Source: Amycolatopsis japonica
GTDB lineage: Bacteria; Actinomycetota; Actinomycetes; Mycobacteriales; Pseudonocardiaceae
DNA: 64,000 bases
Direction of reading: 5' to 3'
NCBI RefSeq assembly: GCF_000732925.1
Contig: NZ_CP008953.1
Coordinates: 8,239,001-8,303,000 of the forward strand
In this document: positions 42,632 through 50,668 of the stretch, one piece after another
Layout of the letters: each line of letters begins with the position of its first letter
How positions within the stretch are numbered: the first letter of the stretch is position 1
Notes under the pieces: generated by a model
Seen by the model: the letters and a program-made list of their open reading frames with translations, nothing else
Told to the model about the DNA's origin: nothing
Database searches by the model: none
Translations under genes and position numbers: made by a program

Positions 42632-44317
42632 TCAGTCTTCCTTTCCGAGAGCCTGGCCGACCGCGGTGACGAGCAGCGCGAACGAAGTGGCCCCGGGATC
42701 GGGGTGCCCTTCGCTGCGCCGCGCCAATCGCGCCGCCCGGCCTTTGACGGGCAGCAGGTCCGCCGTGGCCTCGGCCGCGCTCACCGCGACCTGGGCCGCC
42801 TTCTGCCAGGCCTGCGGGACGTCGGCGCCCGCCTCGGCCTGTTCGCGCAACGCCAGCCGGAACGGCTCGATGGCGTCGAGCATGGTCTTCTCGCCGGGCT
42901 CGGCCTTGCCCAGTTCGACGAACGCCTTCACCGCGCCGTCCACCGCGCCGGCGAGTGTTCCCGTGGTGACCTCTTCGGCCGCCAGGCCACGCAGTCCCGC
43001 GCCGGTCTCGGCGAGCAGGACGCCGTACAGCGCGCCGGACGCCCCGCCCGCCGCGTCGGCGAACGCCGTCCCGGCGGCCAGGAGCGCGGTGGACAGCGAG
43101 TCTCCGTCGCGCCGGGCGGCGGAGACCGCGGCCCGCATGCCCCTGGTCATCCCCAGTCCGTGGTCGCCGTCGGCCGCGACCGCGTCCAACCGGCCGAGTT
43201 CGGCTTCGTTGGCCTCGATATCGCGCAGGGCCACGGTCAGCGCGCGATCCACGATGCCCTGCCCCGGCTCGGCCTCCGCCAGCAGAGCGTCCACTGTGGA
43301 CTCCAGCGGCACCTGTGCCAGCGCGGCGCCGGTGCTCCGGTAGCCAGGCGTGTCGCAGGGGGCCGCGTACAGCTCGGCGAGTTCGTCGTCGAGCACCAGG
43401 ATCGACAGCGAGACACCCGCCATGTCGAGCGAAGTCACGAACTCGCCGACCTCGGTGTGCGACGGGCTGAGCCCCGCCGCGGCGAGCCGCTCGTGCACCC
43501 GGGTGTAGGTCGCGAACATCTCCTCGTATTTGGTGCGGCCCAGCCCGTTCAGCAGGACCACCACGCGTCCGTCGCCGTCGGGCAGCTCCGGGAGGAGACC
43601 GTCGACCAGTTCGTCGGCCAGCTCCCGTGCGCTCAGCCTGCCGACCGTGCGGACGCCGGGCTCGCCGTGGATGCCGAGCCCCAGCTCCATCTCGCTCTCG
43701 CCGACGGTGAACAGCGGAGCGGACGCGCCGGGCAGCGTGCACCCGCCGAACGCCACGCCGAACGTCCGGGTGTTCGCGTTCGCCTTCTCCGCCATCGCGT
43801 GCACGGCGGCCAGATCGTCACCGCGTTCGGCGGCGGCGCCCGCGATCTTGAAGACCAGGAAGTCGCCCGCGACACCGCGACGCCTTTCCGGCGCGTCGGC
43901 CGGACCGCTGGCGATGTCGTCGGTGACCAGGATCGTCCTGCTCTCGATGCCCTCCGCGGCCAGCCTGCGCGCGGCGAGCCCGAAATGCAGCACGTCGCCC
44001 TGGTAGTTGCCGTAACCGAAGAGCACGCCTGCCCCGCTCTCCGCGGCCCGCGCGGTGCGATAGACCTGCTCGGCGCTCGGACTGGTGAACACGTCGCCCA
44101 CCACGGCTCCGTCGGCCAGACCGGGACCGACCAGCCCGGCGAACGCGGGATAGTGCCCGCAGCCGCCGCCGATCACCACCGCGACCTTGGGTGCGGATTC
44201 TTCCCGGCGCAGCACGCCATAGGCGCCGGGAACCTTGCGCACCGAACGCCCGTAGGCCGTGACGAACCCGTCCAGCCAGTCGCGTTTGAACGTCTCCGCG
44301 GCGCCCAGGACCGTCAT
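42632..44317 (-). CDS. Dihydroxyacetone-kinase-like protein (DAK1-DAK2 fusion)
   Basis: A 561-residue ATP-dependent kinase. DAK1 covers residues 1-335 with IGGGCGHYPAFAG and GLGIHGEPGVRT (His near 215, the residue that binds the keto substrate). DAK2 covers 365-555 with AVAADGDHGLGMTRG (Mg and ATP) and DAAGGASGALYGVLL. Relatives phosphorylate dihydroxyacetone, D- or L-erythrulose, or similar ketoses. It is coupled to both neighbours: a 4-nt overlap with the HAD gene and a direct junction with RpiB. Confidence 0.88.
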   Translation of the reverse strand: MTVLGAAETFKRDWLDGFVTAYGRSVRKVPGAYGVLRREESAPKVAVVIGGGCGHYPAFAGLVGPGLADGAVVGDVFTSPSAEQVYRTARAAESGAGVLFGYGNYQGDVLHFGLAARRLAAEGIESRTILVTDDIASGPADAPERRRGVAGDFLVFKIAGAAAERGDDLAAVHAMAEKANANTRTFGVAFGGCTLPGASAPLFTVGESEMELGLGIHGEPGVRTVGRLSARELADELVDGLLPELPDGDGRVVVLLNGLGRTKYEEMFATYTRVHERLAAAGLSPSHTEVGEFVTSLDMAGVSLSILVLDDELAELYAAPCDTPGYRSTGAALAQVPLESTVDALLAEAEPGQGIVDRALTVALRDIEANEAELGRLDAVAADGDHGLGMTRGMRAAVSAARRDGDSLSTALLAAGTAFADAAGGASGALYGVLLAETGAGLRGLAAEEVTTGTLAGAVDGAVKAFVELGKAEPGEKTMLDAIEPFRLALREQAEAGADVPQAWQKAAQVAVSAAEATADLLPVKGRAARLARRSEGHPDPGATSFALLVTAVGQALGKED

Positions 44318-45000
44318 CGCCCGCTCGCTTCCGCGAATTCACCGGACAGGTACGCGAGCAGCTTGCGGCGCACGTCGTCGTTGTTCTCCGCGACTTCGGC
44401 GGCCAGCTCCAGCGCGTCCGGCTTCGGCGGGTACACCGGATTCGGCAACGCGATCACGGTGAGCCCGGCCGCGGCGGCGGCGCGGATGCCGTTGCTGGAG
44501 TCTTCGACGCCGAGGCATTCCTCACCGGACCGGCCGAGCCTGGCCGCCGCTTCGAGATAGACGTCCGGGCTCGGTTTGCCCCTGGCGACCTCGGCGCTGG
44601 AGACGGTCGCGGCGAACTCGCCGGTGAGCCCGTGCTTGGAGAGCACCGCGTCGATCACCCGGCGGGCGGCCGACGACGCCAGCGCGACCGGCACCTTCGC
44701 GCTCACCTCGCGGACCATCTCCCCTGCGCCGGGCAGGAGGGGCGCTTCGCCCGCCTCGATCGCGGCGATCATGCCGTCGACCACGGCACGCTCGACCTCG
44801 GCCGCGCTTTCCGGGGTGCCGGACCGCTTCGCGAGATACGCGGCCCATTCGGGCGCGCTCATCCCCTGCACGGACGCGGTGTCCTCGGCGGTCCATTCGG
44901 TGCGGTGCCGGGCGGCGTACGCCACCCAGTTCTCCTCCCAAAGGTGTTCACTGTCGACGAGGACACCGTCCAGGTCGAACACCACCGCGGCGAGTGCCAT
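44314..45000 (-). CDS. HAD hydrolase, beta-phosphoglucomutase/sugar-phosphatase type
   Basis: A 228-residue HAD protein with full motifs: VVFDLDGVLVDSE (both Asp), VALASSAARR, ARGKPSPDVYLEAA (Lys) and CLGVEDSSNGIRAAAAAGL (acidic). A helical cap of the phosphoglucomutase/sugar-phosphatase type lies near residues 18-85. It is the first gene of the leftward operon. It may recycle dead-end sugar phosphates or act in the pathway. Confidence 0.85.
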   Translation of the reverse strand: MALAAVVFDLDGVLVDSEHLWEENWVAYAARHRTEWTAEDTASVQGMSAPEWAAYLAKRSGTPESAAEVERAVVDGMIAAIEAGEAPLLPGAGEMVREVSAKVPVALASSAARRVIDAVLSKHGLTGEFAATVSSAEVARGKPSPDVYLEAAARLGRSGEECLGVEDSSNGIRAAAAAGLTVIALPNPVYPPKPDALELAAEVAENNDDVRRKLLAYLSGEFAEASGR

Positions 45001-45026
45001 CCGGCATCTCCTTTCACATCGATGCT

Positions 45027-45043
45027 GTTAAGTTAACATCGAT
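45027..45043. promoter_or_regulatory. Shared operator motif, divergent HAD/phosphatase promoter
   Basis: GTTAAGTTAACATCGAT, with CATCGATG repeats on both sides, lies between the two divergent transcripts. The 12-mer GTTAAGTTAACA recurs at 46759-46770 before the permease gene. The DeoR regulator encoded between the two sites is the obvious candidate to bind. Confidence 0.6.
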
Positions 45044-45077
45044 GATGTGATCTGAACAAGCCCCGAGGAGGGATCGC

Positions 45078-45704
45078 GTGGTCGCACGGTTGTTATTGGC
45101 ACGGCACGGCCAAACGGAATGGCATGCCGAGAACCGGTACGCGGGCAGCAGTGACGTCGCGCTGACCGAGGAAGGGCTCCGGCAGGCGGACGAGCTCGCC
45201 GGCTTCGCCGCGGCGGCCAAGCCGTCCGCCGTGTTCTGCTCGCCGCAGAGCCGGGCACGGCGCACCGCGGAGCCGTCCGCCAAGGCCCTGGACCTGCCTT
45301 TGCGGGTGGTCGACGAGCTGCACGAAGTCCACTTCGGACTGATGGAGGGGCGCACCAGGGCCGAGCTGGCGGAGACGGATCCCGCTGCGGTGGCAAGGTT
45401 TCTCGCCGATCCCGTGAGCGGCGCGTTCCCCGGTTCGGAGCCGCCCGCCGACGCGGCCGCCCGCGGAGCCGGCGCCTTGCGCGGGATCGCCGCCGAGGCG
45501 CCGGGCGAGACGGTGCTGGTCGTCGCGCACAACACCTTGATCAGGCTGACGTTGTGCGCGCTGCTCGGCATCCCGCTCGAGAACTACCGCACCGTGTTCC
45601 CGCGGCTGGACAACGCGGCCGTCACGGAGATCGAGATCGACGGCACGCGCACCGGCCTGCTGCGCCTCAATCAGCCCGCCCGCACGCGATACTGGACGAC
45701 ATGA
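45078..45704 (+). CDS. Histidine phosphatase (phosphoglycerate mutase-like)
   Basis: A 208-residue protein with the RHG signature LLLARHGQTEWHAENR (phospho-accepting His near residue 9), an ARRTAEPSAKAL segment, the acidic HEVHFGLMEGRTRAE and VLVVAHNTLIRLTLCALLG with the second His. Such enzymes are broad phosphatases or mutases. The GTG start has GAGGAGG upstream. It overlaps the DeoR gene by 4 nt and is divergent from the sugar operon, the second phosphatase of this cluster. Confidence 0.85.
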   Translation: MVARLLLARHGQTEWHAENRYAGSSDVALTEEGLRQADELAGFAAAAKPSAVFCSPQSRARRTAEPSAKALDLPLRVVDELHEVHFGLMEGRTRAELAETDPAAVARFLADPVSGAFPGSEPPADAAARGAGALRGIAAEAPGETVLVVAHNTLIRLTLCALLGIPLENYRTVFPRLDNAAVTEIEIDGTRTGLLRLNQPARTRYWTT

Positions 45705-46495
45705 GCGATGAGAAGACGGCCGGTGCGAGCGCGCACTCTCGTAACACGCGTCAGCAGCTGATCACCGAACACGTCTTCACAACCGGTTCCGCGAGCATCG
45801 CCGAACTGGTGGAACTCACCGGCGTCAGCACCATGACGGTGCACCGCGACGTCGACGAACTGGCGCGGCGCGGCCTGCTCCGGAAGTACCGGGGTGGCGT
45901 GTCGGCCATGCCGTCGACGGTGTTCGAAAGCAACGCCGACTACCGGATGAACGTGCATTCGGAAGAGAAGATGGCCATCGCCGCGCACGCGCTCGCGCGC
46001 GTCGAGCCGGGGATGTCGATCCTGCTCGACGACTCGACGAGCGCGCTCGCGCTGGCGAAGATGCTTCACCGCGTCACCCCGCTGACCGTCGCGACGAACT
46101 ACCTCGGCGCCATCGAACTGCTCAAAGGCGTTCCCGACCTGCGGCTCATCTGCATCGGCGGCGACTACTCCGCGACCCACGACTCGTTCCTCGGCATGCA
46201 GAGCCTGGAGGCGATCGAGCGGATCAACGTCGACGCGACCTTCGTTTCGACCTCGGCGATGAACACGCGGATGACGTTCCATCAGGAACCGGAGATCGTG
46301 ATGCTGAAGCGCGCGATGCTGGCCAGCGCCCGGACGAAGGTGCTGCTGATGGACCACAGCAAGACCGAACGCGCGGCGCTGCACCGGCTGGCGCCGTTGA
46401 GCGACTTCGACGTGCTGATCGTCGACGACGGAGTGGAAGAGCACCTGGTCGAGGAGATGCGGAGCCAGGTGGAAGTGGACCTCGCGGAACTCTGA
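45701..46495 (+). CDS. DeoR/GlpR-family sugar-responsive regulator
   Basis: A 264-residue regulator. The N-terminal helix-turn-helix is NTRQQLITEHVFTTGSASIAELVELTGVSTMTVHRDVDELARRGLLRKYRGG (residues 15-67), with the DeoR signature. Residues 90-264 are the sugar-phosphate-binding DeoRC domain (SILLDDSTSALALAKML, ICIGGDYSATHDSFLG, KVLLMDHSKTERAALHRLAPLSDFDVLIVDD). It sits between two regions carrying the same 12-bp motif, so it likely represses both flanking operons until a phosphorylated intermediate appears. Confidence 0.9.
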   Translation: MSDEKTAGASAHSRNTRQQLITEHVFTTGSASIAELVELTGVSTMTVHRDVDELARRGLLRKYRGGVSAMPSTVFESNADYRMNVHSEEKMAIAAHALARVEPGMSILLDDSTSALALAKMLHRVTPLTVATNYLGAIELLKGVPDLRLICIGGDYSATHDSFLGMQSLEAIERINVDATFVSTSAMNTRMTFHQEPEIVMLKRAMLASARTKVLLMDHSKTERAALHRLAPLSDFDVLIVDDGVEEHLVEEMRSQVEVDLAEL

Positions 46496-46514
46496 GGCGT
46501 ACGCCTGCCGAGAC

Positions 46515-46579
46515 CTGAAGTACGTGAAGGCCCCCTTCATTGCGTCTAGCGCAGTGAAGGGGGCCTTCACGTACTTCAG
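46515..46579. terminator. Perfect 25-bp inverted repeat, GAAGGCCCCCTTC family
   Basis: Arms 46515-46539 and 46555-46579 are exact complements; the 15-nt loop has its own TGCG/CGCA pairing. It follows the DeoR stop by 19 nt. The inner core is the same as at 23453-23511 although the flanking genes are unrelated. Confidence 0.65.
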
Positions 46580-46620
46580 AGGCTGGCGGATGACCCAGGC
46601 ACTCATGGACCGAAGGCGCC

Positions 46621-46673
46621 GTTGCGAAAGCCACTTTCGCAACGTTGAAGGTTGCGAAAGTGGCTTTCGCAAC
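46621..46673. repeat. Doubled palindrome with 23-bp perfect arms
   Basis: GTTGCGAAAGCCACTTTCGCAAC-type arms at 46621-46643 and 46651-46673 are exact reverse complements. Each arm is also a hairpin by itself (10-bp stem, 3-nt loop). The DNA or RNA can therefore form one long or two short hairpins. Confidence 0.7.
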
Positions 46674-46758
46674 GCGTCTTCACCCGGTCACTCACGCCGC
46701 AGGACCGAGCCGGGCGCGCGAGGCTAACACGAAAATCCACCGATGTAACATCTTGAAA

Positions 46759-46774
46759 GTTAAGTTAACACGAT
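46759..46774. promoter_or_regulatory. Shared operator motif before polyol permease gene
   Basis: GTTAAGTTAACACGAT is nearly identical to 45027-45043 (one base shorter between the 12-mer and CGAT). It lies 37 nt upstream of the permease ATG. A common DeoR-type regulator is implied. Confidence 0.6.
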
Positions 46775-46810
46775 CCATGATACGCTGAACACGACGTCAT
46801 GGAGGCGTGC

Positions 46811-48145
46811 ATGAACCAGGTAACACCGCCGTTATCGCGATCCGGGAGCGGGTTCGCCCGCCTACTGAACCGTTGGGGCCTGCCCGCCCCGCTGTTCCTC
46901 GGCTACGCCGGGCTGCTGCTGTTCATGATCGGCGACGGGGTCGAGTCGGGCTTCATCGCGCCGTTCATGGCGGACAACGGCGCGGGCACCGAGATCAAGG
47001 CTTCGTACGTGATCACCGTGTACGGCGTCGCCGTGATGCTGGCGTCGTGGTTGTCGGGCGCGCTGTCGGATCTGTGGGGCCCGCGTCGCGTGATGATGAT
47101 CGGTCTGGCCATCTGGCTGGTGTTCGACGTGCTGTTCCTCGCGGTCGCGGTATCGGGTGAGAACTACCCGTTGATGCTGGTGTTCTACGGTCTGCGCGGG
47201 TTCGGCTATCCGATGTTCGCGTTCGGTTTCCTGGTCTGGATCACCGCGGTGGCGCCGGTCGCCAGGCTCGGCGCGGCGGTGGGCTGGTTCTACTTCGCCT
47301 TCACCGGCGGGCTTCCGACGCTGGGCGCGTTGGTCGCGAGCTTCACGAACCCGGTGCTGGGCCAGTACGGGACGCTTTGGGTGTCGGTGGCGCTCCTCGC
47401 GCTCGGCGGTCTGCTCGCGATCTTCGGTGTCCGGCAACGGACCGGGTACACCCGGCTCGCGCCGCCGGACGTGAAACCGGTGCAGAGCCTCGTTTCCAGC
47501 GTGTCGATCGCGTGGAAGAAGCCCCGCGTCGGCGTCGGGATGCTCGTCCGCGTCATCAACACCGCGCCCGAATTCGGGATGCTGGTGTTCTTCCCGACGA
47601 TCTTCATCGAGGAGATCGGGTTCGGGGAGAGCCGGTGGCTCCTCCTGGTCTCGGTCATCTACGGCACGAACATCTTCTTCAACCTGATCTTCGGCGTGCT
47701 GAGCGACCGGATCGGCTGGCGCACCACGATCTTCTGGTTCGGCGCGATCGGCTGCGCCGTCTCGATCCTGTTGCTCTACTTCGTCCCGATCGCCATGGGC
47801 GCCGAGTACTACTGGCTCGCGCTGCTCGTCGGCGCGCTGTACGGCGCCACGCTCGCCGGATTCGTGCCGATCTCGGCACTGCTCCCCTCGCTCGCCCCGG
47901 AGAACAAGGGCGGCGCGATGGCCCTGCTGAACCTGGGCGCGGGCGCGGCGGCGTTCGTCGGGCCGGCGATCGTCAGCGTGTTCCTCGGCCCGCTGGGCGC
48001 GGCCGGCGTGGTGATCGTCTTCGCCGCGCTGTATCTGGTCGCGGCGGTCATGGTGCGCTACCTGAAGCTGCCCGATGAGACGGCGAAGGCGATCGAAGAG
48101 GACAAAAGTCTGCAAGAAGTCGGAGAGAAGGTCGTCACCACGTGA
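46811..48145 (+). CDS. MFS polyol permease, RbtT/DalT-like
   Basis: A 444-residue 12-helix transporter. Several stretches mirror Klebsiella ribitol transporter RbtT as I recall it: LLLFMIGDGVESGFIAPFM, FYGLRGFGYPMFAFGFLVW, QYGTLWVSVALLALGG and VRVINTAPEFGMLVFFPTIFIEEIGF. The inter-domain loop is near residues 215-245. Proton-coupled uptake of a sugar alcohol is the best prediction. GGAGG precedes ATG 46811. It overlaps the following kinase gene by 4 nt. Confidence 0.87.
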   Translation: MNQVTPPLSRSGSGFARLLNRWGLPAPLFLGYAGLLLFMIGDGVESGFIAPFMADNGAGTEIKASYVITVYGVAVMLASWLSGALSDLWGPRRVMMIGLAIWLVFDVLFLAVAVSGENYPLMLVFYGLRGFGYPMFAFGFLVWITAVAPVARLGAAVGWFYFAFTGGLPTLGALVASFTNPVLGQYGTLWVSVALLALGGLLAIFGVRQRTGYTRLAPPDVKPVQSLVSSVSIAWKKPRVGVGMLVRVINTAPEFGMLVFFPTIFIEEIGFGESRWLLLVSVIYGTNIFFNLIFGVLSDRIGWRTTIFWFGAIGCAVSILLLYFVPIAMGAEYYWLALLVGALYGATLAGFVPISALLPSLAPENKGGAMALLNLGAGAAAFVGPAIVSVFLGPLGAAGVVIVFAALYLVAAVMVRYLKLPDETAKAIEEDKSLQEVGEKVVTT

Positions 48146-49581
48146 ACCAACCCGTCACGATCGGCATCGACGTCGCCACCGCGGGGGTCCGAGCCCTCGC
48201 GGTGCGCGGCGGCACCGTCCTCGCTTCGGCCGCCGGGCCGCTGCCCGCGCCGGTCCGCGACGGCCGCGGACACAGCGAGCAGGACGCCCGGTCCTGGTGG
48301 CCGGCGGTGAAGACGGTGCTGGCGAAGGTCACCGGCGAGCTGCCGGGCAGGGGCGGCGAGGTCGCCGCGGTGGCCATCGCCGCGACGTCGGGGACGATCG
48401 TCGGGGTCGACGCGTCCGGTGAGCCGGTCACGCCCGCGCTGATGTACGACGACAGGCGGGGTGCGGAACTCAACCGCGAGGCCACCGCGCTCGGCGCGGA
48501 TCGCTGGCGGCGGCTCGGTTTCGGCGTGTCCGCCACGGCCGCGCTCGGCCGGATCGCCTGGCTGGCCGGGCACGTCCCCGACGTCGCCGGGATCCGCCAC
48601 ACCCCCGATCTGATCGCCGCGGAGCTCACCGGCGGGCCGGTGGCGGCCGACTGGTCGCATGCTTTGAAAAGCGGCTACGACCCGCTCGCCCTCGAGTGGC
48701 CCGCCGAGGTCTTCGAGGCGTTGGGCGTGCCGGCGAGCCTGCTCCCTTCGGTGGTCGCGCCGGCCACCGTGCTGGGCGAGGTGGCCCGTCCGGTCGCCGG
48801 ACTCCCGGCGGGCTGCCCGGTCGTGGCCGGGATGACCGACGGTTGCGCGGGCCAGCTCGCGGCCGGCGCGGTCGCTCCCGGGAGTTTCGTCGGAATCCTC
48901 GGCACGACGTACGTGCTCAAGGGAGTCACCGAAGAGCTGGTGCCGGATCCGACGGGGGCGATGTACAGCCACCGTCACCCGGACGGCTGGTGGCTGCCCG
49001 GTGGCGCGTCGAACACCGGCGGCGAGGCCGTCGCCGGGCAGGATCACCTTCCCGAACTCGACGCGGCGGCGGCCGAGCTGGGTCCGGCGAAGGTGGTCGC
49101 GTATCCGTTGCGGCGCAAGGGCGAACGCTTTCCGTTCGCCAGCCCGGACGCGGAGGGCTTCGTGTCGGGCCAAGCGGACGAGGTAGAGCTGCACCGGGCC
49201 AGGCTGGAGGGGGTCGCCTTCCTCGAGCGGCTGGCGTTGGACCACTTGCGCCGCCTCGGCGTCACGGTCACCGATCCGCTGCTGGCGGCGGGCGGCGGCA
49301 GCAGAAGTCCTTTGTGGACACGGATCAGGGCGACCGTCACCGGCCTCGGCCTGCGGGTGTCGCCACAGGCGGAAACGGGTTACGGCGCCGCGCTGCTCGC
49401 CGCGGCGGGAGTCCTGCCGGGCGGGCTCACCGAGGCGTCCGAAGGGCTCAGCGGGGGAACGCTGGTCGAGCCCGACGAGCGCGAAAGTGCCGCGCTCGCC
49501 GAGTCGTACCAGCGATTCTGCGCCGAGCTGCACACCAGGGGCTGGATCGACGACGAGCTGTTCGCCGTCGTCCGGCGTTAA
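48142..49581 (+). CDS. FGGY-family carbohydrate kinase, copy 2
   Basis: A 479-residue FGGY kinase, only distantly like the copy at 39659-41107. Motifs: VTIGIDVATAGVRALAV, IAATSGTIVGVDASGEPV, MYDDRRGAELNR, AGMTDGCAGQLAAGAVAPGSFVGILGTTYVLKG and LAAGGGSRSPLWTRIRATVTGL. Coupled to the polyol permease, it would phosphorylate the incoming polyol or the ketose formed from it. Confidence 0.86.
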   Translation: MNQPVTIGIDVATAGVRALAVRGGTVLASAAGPLPAPVRDGRGHSEQDARSWWPAVKTVLAKVTGELPGRGGEVAAVAIAATSGTIVGVDASGEPVTPALMYDDRRGAELNREATALGADRWRRLGFGVSATAALGRIAWLAGHVPDVAGIRHTPDLIAAELTGGPVAADWSHALKSGYDPLALEWPAEVFEALGVPASLLPSVVAPATVLGEVARPVAGLPAGCPVVAGMTDGCAGQLAAGAVAPGSFVGILGTTYVLKGVTEELVPDPTGAMYSHRHPDGWWLPGGASNTGGEAVAGQDHLPELDAAAAELGPAKVVAYPLRRKGERFPFASPDAEGFVSGQADEVELHRARLEGVAFLERLALDHLRRLGVTVTDPLLAAGGGSRSPLWTRIRATVTGLGLRVSPQAETGYGAALLAAAGVLPGGLTEASEGLSGGTLVEPDERESAALAESYQRFCAELHTRGWIDDELFAVVRR

Positions 49582-49585
49582 GCGA

Positions 49586-50545
49586 TCAGGAAGGGCGTGG
49601 GCCGTTGGATTTGGTGGGAGCGGGCTTCGGCGCGGCCTCCGGCTTGGGTGCCTCGGCGGCATCAGGGGCGGGAGCCAGCAGCCGGATGGCCTCCTGGACG
49701 GCGACGTCCGTGGCGGAGAGCCGATCGGCGACCTTCGACCGGAGTTCCAGCGCGAGCTTCCGGGCCTGCTGGGCTTCGGCCTGCTGGGTCTTCGCGTCGG
49801 TGAGGGCCTCCGCGACCTGCTCCTGCTTCGCGGCGATGTCCTCCGCCGAAGACTTCTCCGACTTGGCGATCTTCTCCGCGGAGATCCGCTCGGCCTCGGC
49901 ACGCTTGGCCGCCGACACCTGATCGGCTTCCGCGATCTTGTCCGCGGACGCCTTCTCGGCCTCCGCGCGGCGAGCCGCCGAAGCCTCCTCGGCCTTCTTG
50001 TCCGCGGCGGCGCGGGCCCGGACGCTCTCCATGTCCAGTTCCTTGCGCTTCTGCGCCGCCTCGGAGTTCAGCCGCTCGATCTCCGCCTTGGCGTCGGCGA
50101 GCAGCTTTTCCCGCTCGGCCTGCGCGTCCTTGGCCGCCTTCTCGATCGCGCGCTGCGTCTCGTGGGCGTACTTGTCCGCTTCGGCCCGGGTCGACTTGGC
50201 ATCGGCTTCCGCGGCGGCCTTGAGGTCGGCGATCTCCTCCTCGGCGAGCTGCATCATCATGCGGACGCGTTCGGCCATCGCGCCGGCGCCGGACGGGCTC
50301 GAACTCATCCGCACGAGGGCGGCCTTGGTCTCGTCCAGTTCCTTCTGGGCGTGGCCGAGTGCCTTGGTGAGTTCACCGGCGGTCGCCACGGCCTCGTCGC
50401 GGCTGCGTGAGGTCTGCTTGAGTTCGGTCGCCAGTTCGGCGAGGTGCTCGTCGACCTGACGCTTGTCATAGCCGCGGACAGAGCCCGCGAACGGGGACGA
50501 TTTCGCTGAGGGCGCCTGAGGCGCCGTCTTCTCAGGAGCGACCAT
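49586..50545 (-). CDS. DivIVA-domain coiled-coil protein
   Basis: A 319-residue protein. Residues 15-45 are the DivIVA-type membrane-binding motif (SSPFAGSVRGYDKRQVDEHLAEL). Residues 45-285 form a near-continuous Ala/Glu/Lys-rich coiled coil with runs such as AAAEADAKSTRAEADKYA and EKASADKIAEADQVSAAKRAEAE. The tail (290-319) is Pro/Ala rich. DivIVA/Wag31 and FilP-like proteins organise polar growth or a scaffold; this probably belongs there but is not Wag31 itself. AAGGTGG lies before ATG 50545. Confidence 0.82.
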   Translation of the reverse strand: MVAPEKTAPQAPSAKSSPFAGSVRGYDKRQVDEHLAELATELKQTSRSRDEAVATAGELTKALGHAQKELDETKAALVRMSSSPSGAGAMAERVRMMMQLAEEEIADLKAAAEADAKSTRAEADKYAHETQRAIEKAAKDAQAEREKLLADAKAEIERLNSEAAQKRKELDMESVRARAAADKKAEEASAARRAEAEKASADKIAEADQVSAAKRAEAERISAEKIAKSEKSSAEDIAAKQEQVAEALTDAKTQQAEAQQARKLALELRSKVADRLSATDVAVQEAIRLLAPAPDAAEAPKPEAAPKPAPTKSNGPRPS

Positions 50546-50668
50546 GGCGGCCACCTTAATGAGCTGGCACCCGTCGGGCAGTACCGCCAAACGGCTGCAC
50601 TCGGCGTGCGGTGGACCGATCACATGGCATCCTGCATTGTTGACAGGTCGTAAGCAGCGGAGGCCCGG

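Larger units (their letters stand above)
46496..46810. other. 315-bp intergenic region with two long palindromes and an operator
   Basis: No gene is seen. The region holds a 25-bp-arm hairpin (46515-46579), a doubled palindrome (46621-46673) and the GTTAAGTTAACA motif (46759-46770) ahead of the permease gene. It separates the DeoR transcript from the permease/kinase operon. Confidence 0.6.

Noticed and set aside
41696..44560. 954-codon plus-strand frame across the sugar operon
   Set aside because: It runs antisense to three clear genes (dehydrogenase, RpiB, DAK) and has no domain of its own.
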